Assembly: GCA_964547645.1 (NCBI GenBank)
Contig: CAZJOM010000007.1
Span: 1-64,000, forward strand
DNA: 64,000 bases
Origin: SZUA-430 sp964547645
Lineage (GTDB): Bacteria > Pseudomonadota > Alphaproteobacteria > Micropepsales > Micropepsaceae
Direction: 5' to 3'
Made by a program: the position numbers and the translations under genes. The notes beneath the pieces are model-generated. The model had not been told where the DNA came from and made no database searches. It was given only the letters and a program-made list of their open reading frames with translations. Shown piece by piece: positions 42,863-51,622 of this stretch (its first letter is position 1; the number at the start of each line of letters is the position of its first letter).

Positions 42863-44605
42863 ATGTCCGCTGCACCCTCCCTGCCGAAAGGCTTCCCTGC
42901 CATGTCCATTGTGCAAGCGCACGCGATGTTGACAGGAGCGCCGGCTTCGCCGTTTGAGATCGAAGAGAAGGAGATCCGGGGCGTCAAGATCAAGACCTGG
43001 AAGAACGCACCTCCCTCGCTCGCCGCCGTGTTCGAGGCGAGCCGGCCGTTCGGGCCGCGTGACTTCTTGGTGCTGGACGACGACCGGGTGACGTTCGACG
43101 CGCATCGCCGTGCCGTCGCCGTGTTGGCGAAGCAGTTGATTGCGGATGGCGTAGCGAAGGGCGACCGGGTCGCGATCATCATGCGCAACCTGCCGGAATG
43201 GTGCGCGGCGTTTTGGGCAGCGATTCATGTCGGTGCGATCGTCACGCCGCTGAACGCGTGGTGGACGGGGTCGGAGCTCGAGTACGGTTTGCAGGATTCC
43301 GGCACGAAGGTTGCCCTGATCGATGCGGAGCGCTGGGAGCGCGTGCGCGAGCACGTCGACAACTGTCCCGACTTGAAGCGCGTCTATGTCTGCCGGTCGT
43401 ACGAGGACATCGCCGATCCGCGCGTCAAGAAATTGGAAGACGTGATCGGGGTTCCCAACACCTGGGTGAAGTTGCCCGAGTTGGCGTTGCCGAGTGTGGC
43501 GCTTTCGCCAGAGGACGACGCGACGATTTTCTATACGTCCGGCACGACGGGCAAGCCGAAGGGTGCCGTGATTACGCATCGCAACATCGTGTCGAACTTC
43601 TTCAACGCGATGTGTGCGCAGGCGCGGTCGTTCCTGCGCCGGGGAGAGGCACTGCCCGTTCCCGACCCGACGGTGCAGAAGGCGAATTTGATTTCGGTGC
43701 CGTTCTTCCATGCGACCGGTTGTTTTGCGGTGATGGTGCCTGCCGTGTTCGGCGGTTCGAAGATCGTGATGCAGCGGCGGTGGAACGCCGATCAAGCGCT
43801 GGAAATCATACAGCGCGAAAAGATCACAAGCGCGGGCGGCGTGCCCACGATCGCATGGCAGATTGTCGAGCATCCGCGCTTTGCCGAGTTCGACCTTTCG
43901 TCGCTGGAGACCGTATCCTATGGCGGTGCGCCCTCGGCGCCGGAGTTGGTGCGGCGCTTGCGCGAGCGGTTGCCGCAGATCAAGACCGGCCAGGGCTGGG
44001 GCATGACGGAGACGTCGGCCACGGCGACGAGCAATTTCGGTGAGGACTATGAGCGCAAGCCGTCGAGCTGCGGTGTGCCCCCCCCCACCGGCGAAGTGAA
44101 GATCGTGTCGCTGGAAGGCAAGACGATGCCGGTCGGCGAGGTCGGCGAGCTGTGGTATCGCGGGCCGATCGTGGTGCGTGGCTATTGGAACAAGCCGCAG
44201 GCCACTGCCGAGACGTTTGTCGACGGCTGGGTGAAGACCGGCGACCTCGCGAAGATCGATGAGGAAGGGTTCGTCTACATCGTCGACCGCGCGAAGGACA
44301 TGCTGATCCGCGGCGGCGAGAACATCTACTGCGTCGAGGTCGAGAACGCGCTGTACGACCACCCCTCGGTTATGGACGCAGCGGTAATTGGCGTTCCGCA
44401 CCGTACGCTTGGCGAAGAGCCGGCGGCGGCCGTGCACCTGAAACCCGGCATGAAGGCGAGCGAGGAGGAGCTTCGGCACTTCGTGTCGCAGAAGCTTGCG
44501 GCGTTTAAGGTGCCGGTGAAGATATTGTTTCTGCCGGAGACGTTACCGCGCAATGCGAACGGGAAGATCATGAAGAAGGATCTCAAAGGATTGTTCGGCG
44601 CATGA
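42863..44605 (+). CDS. Acyl-CoA synthetase (AMP-forming, long-chain type)
   Basis: This 580-residue ANL-superfamily enzyme activates a carboxylic acid with ATP and transfers it to CoA. The P-loop signature YTSGTTGKPKGAVITHRN is near residue 225, GQGWGMTETSA near 380, the hinge/ATP motif WVKTGDLAKIDEEGFVYIVD near 457 and the catalytic C-terminal Lys in RNANGKIMKKDL. The ATG at 42863 has GAGGA upstream. The next gene, a metallo-hydrolase, overlaps by four bases (ATGA), so the two form a transcript. The acid substrate is unknown. Confidence 0.93.
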   Translation: MSAAPSLPKGFPAMSIVQAHAMLTGAPASPFEIEEKEIRGVKIKTWKNAPPSLAAVFEASRPFGPRDFLVLDDDRVTFDAHRRAVAVLAKQLIADGVAKGDRVAIIMRNLPEWCAAFWAAIHVGAIVTPLNAWWTGSELEYGLQDSGTKVALIDAERWERVREHVDNCPDLKRVYVCRSYEDIADPRVKKLEDVIGVPNTWVKLPELALPSVALSPEDDATIFYTSGTTGKPKGAVITHRNIVSNFFNAMCAQARSFLRRGEALPVPDPTVQKANLISVPFFHATGCFAVMVPAVFGGSKIVMQRRWNADQALEIIQREKITSAGGVPTIAWQIVEHPRFAEFDLSSLETVSYGGAPSAPELVRRLRERLPQIKTGQGWGMTETSATATSNFGEDYERKPSSCGVPPPTGEVKIVSLEGKTMPVGEVGELWYRGPIVVRGYWNKPQATAETFVDGWVKTGDLAKIDEEGFVYIVDRAKDMLIRGGENIYCVEVENALYDHPSVMDAAVIGVPHRTLGEEPAAAVHLKPGMKASEEELRHFVSQKLAAFKVPVKILFLPETLPRNANGKIMKKDLKGLFGA

Positions 44606-45465
44606 ACGCCCCTTTGAGCTGGCGCATCGGCGATGTGAAGGTCACGAAGATCGTCGAGATCGAGTCGACGGGGAGCACGAAGTTCATCCTGCCGCAGGCG
44701 ACGCGGGAGGAAGCGTTGAAGATCAGTTGGCTGGCGCCGCACTTCATGAATGAAGAAGGGCGGCTGAAGATGAGCATTCATGCGCTCGTCATCGAGACGC
44801 CGACGCGGCGGATGATCGTCGATACCTGCCTCGGCAACGACAAGAAGGGCCGGTTCGTGCCTTGGTGGAACGGGCTTTCCGGGCCGTTCTTGCGCGATCT
44901 GGCCGCTGCGGGATTTACGCGCGACTCCATCGATACGGTGATGTGTACGCATCTGCACGTCGATCATGTCGGGTGGAACACGATGCTGGTCGACGGCAAA
45001 TGGGTGCCTACGTTTCCGAAGGCGCGCTATCTAATGGGGCGCGTCGAGTTCGAGCACTGGCGCGATCAGGGGACGCAAGAAGAGCAGCGCGCCGTGTTTG
45101 CGGATTCCGTGCAGCCGGTCTTCGACGCGGGCCTTGTCGATCTCGTCGAGATCGATCACCAAGTCTCGGAGGAAGTGAGCTTCGTGCCGACGCTGGGCCA
45201 CACGCCCGGACATGTGAGCATTCGCATCTCATCGAAGGGCGAAGAGGCGCTGATCACCGGCGACTTCATCCATCATCCCTGCCAAATGGCGCATCCGGAG
45301 TGGGCGTCGAGCGCCGACTACGATCAAATCGCCTCGACAAAGACGCGGCACGATGTGTTCGCGCGGCTCGCTGGAACGCCGACGCTTGTCATCGGCACCC
45401 ACTTTGCGACGCCTACGGCGGGGCGGGTAGTGAAGGATGGGGACGTGTGGCGACTGGTGGTTTAG
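44602..45465 (+). CDS. MBL-fold metallo-hydrolase
   Basis: This 287-residue metallo-beta-lactamase-fold protein has the HxHxDH motif as CTHLHVDHVGW near residue 118, the second His in LGHTPGHVSI, the bridging Asp in LITGDFIHHP and the last His in GTHFATP. All zinc ligands are present. It is coupled to the acyl-CoA ligase gene through ATGA, which suggests it hydrolyses a thioester, lactone or similar compound in the same route, but this is inference. It ends at a bidirectional hairpin. Confidence 0.9.
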   Translation: MNAPLSWRIGDVKVTKIVEIESTGSTKFILPQATREEALKISWLAPHFMNEEGRLKMSIHALVIETPTRRMIVDTCLGNDKKGRFVPWWNGLSGPFLRDLAAAGFTRDSIDTVMCTHLHVDHVGWNTMLVDGKWVPTFPKARYLMGRVEFEHWRDQGTQEEQRAVFADSVQPVFDAGLVDLVEIDHQVSEEVSFVPTLGHTPGHVSIRISSKGEEALITGDFIHHPCQMAHPEWASSADYDQIASTKTRHDVFARLAGTPTLVIGTHFATPTAGRVVKDGDVWRLVV

Positions 45466-45472
45466 TTTCTTC

Positions 45473-45500
45473 CTGGGACCGCGTGGTGCCGCGGCCCCAG
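45473..45500. terminator. Bidirectional hairpin between convergent genes
   Basis: CTGGG-A-CCGCG (45473-45483) pairs with CGCGG-C-CCCAG (45490-45500) around TGGTGC with one A-C mismatch. Flanks are TTTCTTC on the left and AAAGT on the right, so the minus strand shows ACTTTC before and GAAGAAA after it. It probably ends both the metallo-hydrolase and the DUF1993 transcripts. Confidence 0.6.
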
Positions 45501-45511
45501 AAAGTAGTAGG

Positions 45512-46018
45512 TCAGAACGTTCCCAAGAAATCGCGTTTGCCGACTTCGACGCCGTTGTGGCGCAGGATCGCGTAGGCGGCGGTGGCGTGGAAGTAGAAGT
45601 TCGGCAGGGCGAATTGGTGCAGGTAGACGTTGCCCTTCCATGTCATCTTTTGGCCGGCAATCGTGAGCGTGACGTCGCGGTCGAAGCCGCCGTCGAATTG
45701 GGCTTGTTTCAGGCCTTTGACGAAGTCGAGCGTCTTGGCAATGCGGGCTTGCAGCTCGTCAAAGGTTGTTTCCGTATCCGCATAGCTTGGCACGTCGACG
45801 CCGGCGAGGCGAGCGCTCGCGCCCTTTGCGTGGTCGGTCGCGATTTGTATCTGACGCGACAGCGGGAACATGTCGGGCGCGATGCGTGCGTTCACGAACA
45901 CTGCGGGGTCGATCTTCTTGGTTTCGGCGTGGGCGACGGCCTTCTTCAAGATCGCCGAGAGGGCGGTTAGAATCTGGACGAAAGCCGGGACGGTCGCCTG
46001 ATATGCGTTGACGGACAT
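45512..46018 (-). CDS. DUF1993 family protein
   Basis: This 168-residue protein is of the DUF1993 family. It has VPAFVQILTALSAILKKA at the N-terminus, RIAPDMFPLSRQIQIATDHA in the middle, and ends with LHQFALPNFYFHATAAYAIL and RHNGVEVGKRDFLG, all typical of the family. The fold is a DinB-like four-helix bundle. No enzymatic role is established. The start is ATG 46018 (MSVNAYQATV), as in relatives. It stands alone. Confidence 0.9.
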   Translation of the reverse strand: MSVNAYQATVPAFVQILTALSAILKKAVAHAETKKIDPAVFVNARIAPDMFPLSRQIQIATDHAKGASARLAGVDVPSYADTETTFDELQARIAKTLDFVKGLKQAQFDGGFDRDVTLTIAGQKMTWKGNVYLHQFALPNFYFHATAAYAILRHNGVEVGKRDFLGTF

Positions 46019-46131
46019 AATCAATCTTCCTTTCACGATTGCGGTGCCTTGATCTAGCACGCTCTTGAGCCTTGTGAAGAGGCACCCAGGGGTGACTAGG
46101 TTACCCTTTGCGACTTTGAAGGCGAAATTCG

Positions 46132-47019
46132 GTGCTTTGGATCGTCTCCACCCTGATTGCTGCGGCCGCGCAGACGGCTCGAAATGCGATGCAAAGTTCG
46201 CTGACCGCGACGCTCGGGACTGTCGGCGCGACCCAGGTGCGCTTTCTCTACGGGTTTCCCTTTGCGTTGCTGTTCCTGGGCATTGTGGCGATGGCCGCGG
46301 AATCGAGCGTTCCGGCTGCGAACGCTCGATTCCTGATGTTCACGTTCGGTGGGGCGATCGCGCAGATCTTCGGAACGGTCTTGTTGCTTGCGGCGATGCG
46401 GGAGCGATCGTTCTCCGTGGCGACCGCCTTCGGCAAGACGGAGGCCGTCCAGGTTGCCGTCTTCGGGCTCGTCATCCTGGGCGACCACCTTACGCTGCTG
46501 CGGGGGATTGCGATCGCGATTGCGACGGGCGGCGTGTTTCTGGTCGCGGTGAAGCCAGGGGAAAAGTGGACGCGCGATAGTTTGCGCCCTGCCCTCTTTG
46601 GCGTTGCTTCGGGTGGCCTTTATGCGATCGCGGCGGTCGGGTTTCGCGGCGGAATTCTTGCGCTCGACGACGGCATCTATTTCGTTCGCGCGACGACGAC
46701 GCTGGTTTGGTCACTGGGGTTGCAGGCGACGCTGCTCGGGCTTTGGATGGCCGTGTTCGACCGCGTAAATCTGATGAAGAGCCTCACGCTTTGGCGGCAG
46801 TCGCTGTTCGCCGGGTTCATGGGGGCGTTCGCGTCGCAGTTCTGGTTCTTGGGTTTCTCGCTAACCTCTGCCGCAAACGTTCGTACGCTTGGCCTGATCG
46901 AGGTACTGTTCGCGCAAGCCGTCTCACGCCGCTTGTTCGCGCAAGAAACGAGCCGGCGCGAAACGACCGGTATGTTTGCGATCGTCGTTGGCGTCGGTCT
47001 GCTGCTTGCGGCTGCCTAG
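46132..47019 (+). CDS. EamA/DMT-family transporter
   Basis: This 295-residue inner-membrane protein has about ten hydrophobic segments in two EamA repeats. It begins with GTG at 46132 (MLWIVSTLIAAAAQ). LLLAAMRERSFSVATAFGKTEAV and SFGL/LSAANVRTLGLIEVLFAQ-like segments near the ends of the repeats are family-like. It differs from the DMT protein at 7790 and is not a close copy. Its 3' end overlaps the convergent HxlR gene by four bases. The substrate is unknown. Confidence 0.85.
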   Translation: MLWIVSTLIAAAAQTARNAMQSSLTATLGTVGATQVRFLYGFPFALLFLGIVAMAAESSVPAANARFLMFTFGGAIAQIFGTVLLLAAMRERSFSVATAFGKTEAVQVAVFGLVILGDHLTLLRGIAIAIATGGVFLVAVKPGEKWTRDSLRPALFGVASGGLYAIAAVGFRGGILALDDGIYFVRATTTLVWSLGLQATLLGLWMAVFDRVNLMKSLTLWRQSLFAGFMGAFASQFWFLGFSLTSAANVRTLGLIEVLFAQAVSRRLFAQETSRRETTGMFAIVVGVGLLLAAA

Positions 47020-47354
47020 GCGACCGGCTTCAGGCGCTTGCCGACAGATGCGATGGCTTTGATGGCGGGCACCAACTCGTGGCCCAGCTCCGTCAGCTCG
47101 TACTCGACGGACGGCGGTGAGGTCGGTTGCACGGTGCGGTTGATGATGCCGATTGCCTCAAGCTCTTTCAGGCGCGCGCTCAATACCTTTGCCGAGACGG
47201 CGGGAATGTCGACGCGCAATTCGCTGAACCGGCGCGGACCGCCGATCAGGTACCAAATGATGTTCGGCGTCCATGCACCACCCAGAAATTTCATGCACAT
47301 ACCGATCGGGCAAATCGGTTGTGGCGAGTGATTTTTTCGTAGCTTCAACGCCAT
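47016..47354 (-). CDS. HxlR-family transcriptional regulator
   Basis: This 112-residue winged-helix regulator has CPIGMCMKFLGGAWTPNIIW (Cys15 and Cys20) before the DNA-binding helix, GGPRRFSELRVDIPAVSAKV for the recognition part, and RLKELEAIGIINR with the wing. HxlR proteins often respond to electrophiles or redox through their cysteines. It is divergent from a glutathione S-transferase gene, with a region of 185 bases holding a repeated TGTGGTTAC. It may control itself and that gene. Confidence 0.93.
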   Translation of the reverse strand: MALKLRKNHSPQPICPIGMCMKFLGGAWTPNIIWYLIGGPRRFSELRVDIPAVSAKVLSARLKELEAIGIINRTVQPTSPPSVEYELTELGHELVPAIKAIASVGKRLKPVA

Positions 47355-47370
47355 ACCCCGGACATCCCCC

Positions 47371-47436
47371 TGTGGTTACCTCTCGGATACTCGAAAGTGG
47401 CGGTAACAATCAATCATGTGGTTACATTTTGTAATC
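47371..47436. promoter_or_regulatory. Candidate HxlR operators in the hxlR-gst divergent region
   Basis: TGTGGTTAC occurs twice in the same direction, at 47371-47379 and 47417-47425. The second copy extends into GTTACATTTTGTAATC (47421-47436), a dyad with one mismatch of the type HxlR dimers bind. The spacing of 46 bases is close to four and a half helical turns. Confidence 0.5.
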
Positions 47437-47539
47437 TACGGACCTATATCAGCGCACCTGAAATTTGCGCGGCACGCCTTCCGTGCGCGGCTGCGCGTGT
47501 TCGAGTCGCCGTTTCCACGTCCACCCAGAGGTGATTTCC

Positions 47540-48151
47540 ATGCTTAAACTGTACTACTCCCCCGGTGCCTGTTCGCTCTCGCCGCACATCGTGCTGCGGG
47601 AAGCGGGTTTGCCGTTCGAATTGGAGCAGGTGAACCTGAAGGAGAAGAAGACGAAGTCCGGTGACGACTACTTGAAGATCAACCCGAAGGGTTATGTACC
47701 TGCGATCAAGCTGAACGATGGCTATGTGCTGACCGAGGGTCCCGCGATCGTGCAGTACGTCGCCGATCAGAAGCCGGGCTCGCATTTGGCGCCGGCGAAC
47801 GGCACCGCTGAACGTTACAAGCTGCAAGAGTGGCTGACGTTCATCGGCACGGAGCTGCACAAGAACTTCTCGCCGCTGTTCAATCCGGCGAGCGTGGATG
47901 CCACGAAAAACGCGGCGCGCGAGAACCTCGTGAAGCGCTTTGCGTATGTTGATCAGAAGCTTGAAGGTCAGGACTATCTGACCGGCTCGCAGTTTTCGGT
48001 CGCCGACGCCTATCTGTTCACAGTCGCGAACTGGGCAAACTTCGTAAACTTCGATCTGAAGGATTATCCGAACATCCGCGCGTTCCAGGCTCGCGTGGCG
48101 GCGCGGCCGAAGGTGCAGGAAGCACTGAAAGCGGAAGGCCTTTTGAAATAG
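47540..48151 (+). CDS. Glutathione S-transferase
   Basis: This 203-residue GST is of the beta type. It has MLKLYYSPGACSLSPHIVLR with the catalytic Cys region, the thioredoxin-fold NPKGYVPAIKL, and LTEGPAIVQYVADQKPG with the Ser/Glu motif that binds glutathione. The C-terminal helical domain contains the DAYLFTVANWA segment. It conjugates glutathione to electrophiles or repairs oxidised proteins. ATG 47540 is chosen from the usual N-terminus. It is divergent from an HxlR regulator. Confidence 0.95.
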   Translation: MLKLYYSPGACSLSPHIVLREAGLPFELEQVNLKEKKTKSGDDYLKINPKGYVPAIKLNDGYVLTEGPAIVQYVADQKPGSHLAPANGTAERYKLQEWLTFIGTELHKNFSPLFNPASVDATKNAARENLVKRFAYVDQKLEGQDYLTGSQFSVADAYLFTVANWANFVNFDLKDYPNIRAFQARVAARPKVQEALKAEGLLK

Positions 48152-48166
48152 TGCAAGTCCCGGCGG

Positions 48167-49309
48167 TCAGTGCGCGAGCGCAGACATGATCTGCGCCGTG
48201 ACCTGGCCGCCGAACCACGACAGCACCGGCACGATCACCAAGGTCGCCAGTCGCGCGAAGACAGCCCAGCCGCCGGGCCAGTCGCTGATGCGCGTGATCT
48301 CATTGCGAACGGTGAGCATCGCGCCGAGCGCCGGCACCGCGACGCCCACGGCTTCGGTGAGGTGGCCGCCTGCGTATCCCCTGCGCCAGAGCTCGCGCGA
48401 ATAGGTGTGGAGCTCGGCTAGCGCGGTCTTCTTTGCGGCGCGGATGGCGCGGCGGGCACCCCACATTGCTCCCGTGACCGCGATCCCGGTCAGGATGACG
48501 CCAACAAGGAGCAGCATGGCGCTGGCGTACATCGCCTCCGGCTGCGCGACGGCGGGGCCGGCAAATGCCAACAGAATTGTAAGAAAGAGTGCGACTCGGC
48601 GGGCATAGCGGGCGACGGGCTCAAGCGGCGCCATATCGAAGAGGTCAACCCGCAGGAAGCGCCCTGTCGCACCGCGGAAGCGATGATGAAGGAGCGCGAC
48701 GTAGCTGATGCTGGAGCCCAGCAGCCCAAACGTCAGCGCGATGCGGACGTACATCCAAATCGTCAGCATCGCGGCGCCGGCTCCGTCGCCTTGGATACTG
48801 GTGCGGAAGAGCTCTCCGAAGACCGGGGTCAGAATGACCGCCCAGAAGAGACCGAAGCCTAAGCGCCAGACCGAGAAAGGGTCGGCGAGCGTTGCGCGCA
48901 GCTGACCGAAGCTTCTGTCGTCGAGCGCGAAGGCCGGACGGAGTTGGTCGTATGCGGTGATGCAAGCGTGACCCACCAGCGTCGGCAGCACGACGTTGTA
49001 GGCTGTGAAGGCGAGCAACAGGATTTCGATTGGGTTCGAACCCGCCATGACGAAGAACGAGTCGCCAACGAAGATACCGCTTGCTAAGCCTGCGAGGTTC
49101 AGGACCAAGAGGTGGATGACGAGTAAGACGCCGAAGATCGCAGTGGCGGCGAGTAACGGATTTTGCTCAAGCCAAATCAGGCCGCGGTCAAGCCAGCCTT
49201 CGGGTTCCACGACATAGGGGATGGTCGTCTCATAGGACGGCGGCGGCAGCGCCAGGGGCTCGGGCGCGTCCTCGACGGTCTCCGCATCTTTGATTTCGGG
49301 TTCGTTCAT
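48167..49309 (-). CDS. Multi-pass membrane protein of unknown function
   Basis: This 380-residue protein has a Pro-rich acidic N-terminal tail (about 1-45), then about seven hydrophobic segments, among them LLAATAIFGVLLVIHLLVL and IALTFGLLGSSISYVALL. The C-terminal cytoplasmic-like stretch is RRAIRAAKKTALAELHTYSREL. I do not recognise the family. It lies between the GST (plus) and gshA (minus). No active-site motif is visible. It could be a scaffold or transport protein, but this is only a guess. Confidence 0.65.
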   Translation of the reverse strand: MNEPEIKDAETVEDAPEPLALPPPSYETTIPYVVEPEGWLDRGLIWLEQNPLLAATAIFGVLLVIHLLVLNLAGLASGIFVGDSFFVMAGSNPIEILLLAFTAYNVVLPTLVGHACITAYDQLRPAFALDDRSFGQLRATLADPFSVWRLGFGLFWAVILTPVFGELFRTSIQGDGAGAAMLTIWMYVRIALTFGLLGSSISYVALLHHRFRGATGRFLRVDLFDMAPLEPVARYARRVALFLTILLAFAGPAVAQPEAMYASAMLLLVGVILTGIAVTGAMWGARRAIRAAKKTALAELHTYSRELWRRGYAGGHLTEAVGVAVPALGAMLTVRNEITRISDWPGGWAVFARLATLVIVPVLSWFGGQVTAQIMSALAH

Positions 49310-49392
49310 GGCCCGCTACGCTTCGCAAAGCGCATTGTTTCGCGGGGCGGTCGCCAAGTCACTCGCGGAGACGTTGTATGGTAACCGTCAGC

Positions 49393-50754
49393 TCAGTATG
49401 AGAATTCCTGGAAGATCTTGGTTACGTCACGGCCCCACGGGCCGTGATAGCGCTCTAGAAGTTCCTCGGCGCGGGTCTTTCCGTTCTGCACGATCTGGAA
49501 TAGGGGCTCAATGAAGCCTTCCTCGGTGCCGCCGATCGAGTCCATTTGCGCGCGCGAACGCAGGCCCATGCGGGAGATGTCGAGCATGTGGCGGGCCAGC
49601 GCTTGGACGTTCGTATTGCGGAACGGCGTCTTGAGGCCGAGCTTCGGTACCGCTTCACGCATGGCGCTACGCTCTTCTGCGGTCCAGTCTTTCACCATGT
49701 CCCAGGCGGCGTCGAGCGAGGTTTGGTCGTAGTAGATGCCGACCCAGAGCGCGGGCAGTGCGCAGATGCGACGCCAGAGGCCACCGTCGGCGCCGCGCAT
49801 CTCCAGGAACTTCTTCAAGCGGACTTCGGGGAAGATCGTGGTCAGGTGATCGGCCCAATCGGCGAGCGTCGGTTCGATGTGCTCGAGGCCCGGGAGTTTG
49901 CGGGTGAGGAAATCGCGGAAGGACTTGCCGGCAACGTCGTGATATTTGCCGTCGCGGTAGACGAAGTACATCGGTACGTCGAGCGCGTAGTCGACATAGC
50001 GTTCGAAGCTCATGCCGTCATCGAACACCCAGGGCAACATGCCGGAGCGGGAGTTGTCGACGTCGGTCCACACATGGCTGCGGTAAGAGAGGAAGCCGTT
50101 AGGGCGGCTTTCGCGGAACGGCGACGACGCGAACATTGCGGTCGCGATCGGCTGCAAGGCGAGGCCGACGCGGAACTTTTTCACCATGTCGGCTTCGGAG
50201 GCGAAGTCGAGGTTCACCTGAATCGTGCAGGTGCGGAACATCATCTCCAGGCCAAGGCCGCCGACGCGGGGCATGTAATTGCGCATGATCCCGTAGCGGC
50301 CCTTCGGCATCACGGGTACGTCTTCGAGGCGCGCGGTTGGGTGGTAGCCGAGCCCTAAGAAGCCAGCCCCAATCTCCTTCGCAATGTCGCTGACCTGATC
50401 GAGGTGCTGGTTCGACTCGGCGCAGGTCTCGTGGATGCTTTTGAGCGGCGCGCCGGAGAGCTCGAGTTGACCGCCGGGTTCCAAGCTGATGGCGGCACCG
50501 GCTTGTTTCAGACCAATGATGTTGGGGCCTTCGTTGATCGGCTCCCAGCCGAAGCGCTTAAGACCCTCCAACATCCCGCGCACGCCCGGCCGGCCCTCGT
50601 AAGGCAGCGGCGCCAGTGTCTTTGAGTCGTAGCCGAACTTTTCGTGCTCGGTGCCGATACGCCATTCGCTCTTCGGCTTGCAGCCGGAGGACAGCGCTTC
50701 GACGAGATCGGCTTTGGATGTGATGGGGCCGCCGCCTGCTTGCGGAACGGACAT
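49393..50754 (-). CDS. gshA: Glutamate-cysteine ligase, plant/alphaproteobacterial type
   Basis: This 453-residue GCS2-type ligase makes gamma-glutamylcysteine, the first step of glutathione synthesis. The N-terminal EWRIGTEHEKFGYD, the metal-binding LEPGGQLELSGAP, and FLGLGYHPTARLEDVPVMPK with RTCTIQVNLDFASE are diagnostic of the plant-type enzyme found in Alphaproteobacteria. It follows rsmE on the minus strand after 66 bases, and rsmE is divergent from ubiA, a conserved arrangement. Product feeds the GST and other thiol enzymes. Confidence 0.96.
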   Translation of the reverse strand: MSVPQAGGGPITSKADLVEALSSGCKPKSEWRIGTEHEKFGYDSKTLAPLPYEGRPGVRGMLEGLKRFGWEPINEGPNIIGLKQAGAAISLEPGGQLELSGAPLKSIHETCAESNQHLDQVSDIAKEIGAGFLGLGYHPTARLEDVPVMPKGRYGIMRNYMPRVGGLGLEMMFRTCTIQVNLDFASEADMVKKFRVGLALQPIATAMFASSPFRESRPNGFLSYRSHVWTDVDNSRSGMLPWVFDDGMSFERYVDYALDVPMYFVYRDGKYHDVAGKSFRDFLTRKLPGLEHIEPTLADWADHLTTIFPEVRLKKFLEMRGADGGLWRRICALPALWVGIYYDQTSLDAAWDMVKDWTAEERSAMREAVPKLGLKTPFRNTNVQALARHMLDISRMGLRSRAQMDSIGGTEEGFIEPLFQIVQNGKTRAEELLERYHGPWGRDVTKIFQEFSY

Positions 50755-50820
50755 GAAGGCACCTCAATAACGATGATCTCATGTAGGCTTGGCGTCCCCC
50801 ATGGCGCAAGGGGTGACCGG

Positions 50821-51576
50821 TTAACTCCAGTCGCCGAGCGTCGCTTGCCAAATCGTGATCGCGGCGAGAGCTGCCGTGTCGGCGCGCATGATGCGTGGCC
50901 CAAGCGACACGGGCACGACGAACTTCAGCGCACGGATCATTTCACGCTCAACGCCGTCGAATCCGCCTTCGGGACCGGTGAGAATCGCCCAAGGGCCGCG
51001 GCCGGCTCGGGCGAGGCCCGCGACCGCAGGTGGCGCGCCGCCTTCGTCGCAGTACATGACCTGGCGGTTTGCGGTCCAGGTCGCGAAGACTTTGTCGAGG
51101 GCGATCGGCGGGGCGATCTCAGGCACGGTAAGGCGGCCCGATTGCTCGGCCGCTTCAATAGCGTTGGCCGCCATACGATCGCTGTTTACGCGCTCCACGA
51201 TGGTGCGATGCGTGATCACGGGTTGAACGCGCGCGACGCCGAGTTCCGTCGCCTTCTGCACGATGTAGTCGAGCGGCGTCTTCTTGATCGGCGCAAGCAG
51301 CAGCCACAGATCGGGCACCGTGTCTTGCGGGCGAGTTTGGCCTTCGATGCCGAGCGTTACGGCGCGCTTCGAAACCTCAGCGACCTTCGCACGCCACTCG
51401 CCGTCGCGGCCATTGAAAACGCGGACGTGGTCGCCCGCTTTTGCGCGCAGCACGTGCGCGAGGAAGTGGGTCTGCGACTTGGGTAGCGGGAGAAGGCCTT
51501 CGGGGGCGAGGGGCGCGTCAACGTACAGGCGGGTGAGCCCGCCCGGATAGGTGAGGTCGCTGTCGTCTTGCGGCAT
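50821..51576 (-). CDS. rsmE: 16S rRNA (uracil1498-N3)-methyltransferase
   Basis: This 251-residue SPOUT methyltransferase modifies U1498 of 16S rRNA. The N-terminal PUA-like part has LTRLYVDAPL and VFNGRDGEWRAK. The knotted SAM-binding part has KATELGVARVQPVITHRT, AAEQSGRLTVP, and ILTGPEGGFDGVEREMI with SLGPRIMRADTAALAAI. All are typical. The start at ATG 51576 is chosen because the longer frame would overlap the ubiA promoter. It is divergent from ubiA, separated by 46 bases. Confidence 0.96.
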   Translation of the reverse strand: MPQDDSDLTYPGGLTRLYVDAPLAPEGLLPLPKSQTHFLAHVLRAKAGDHVRVFNGRDGEWRAKVAEVSKRAVTLGIEGQTRPQDTVPDLWLLLAPIKKTPLDYIVQKATELGVARVQPVITHRTIVERVNSDRMAANAIEAAEQSGRLTVPEIAPPIALDKVFATWTANRQVMYCDEGGAPPAVAGLARAGRGPWAILTGPEGGFDGVEREMIRALKFVVPVSLGPRIMRADTAALAAITIWQATLGDWS

Positions 51577-51622
51577 GGCGCACCCTTGTCGCGTCGTCGG
51601 TGCCGACATAACACATTGGCGC

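Noticed and set aside
42821..44479. 552-codon minus-strand frame across the acyl-CoA ligase
   Set aside because: No motif and it covers the complete ligase and its leader.
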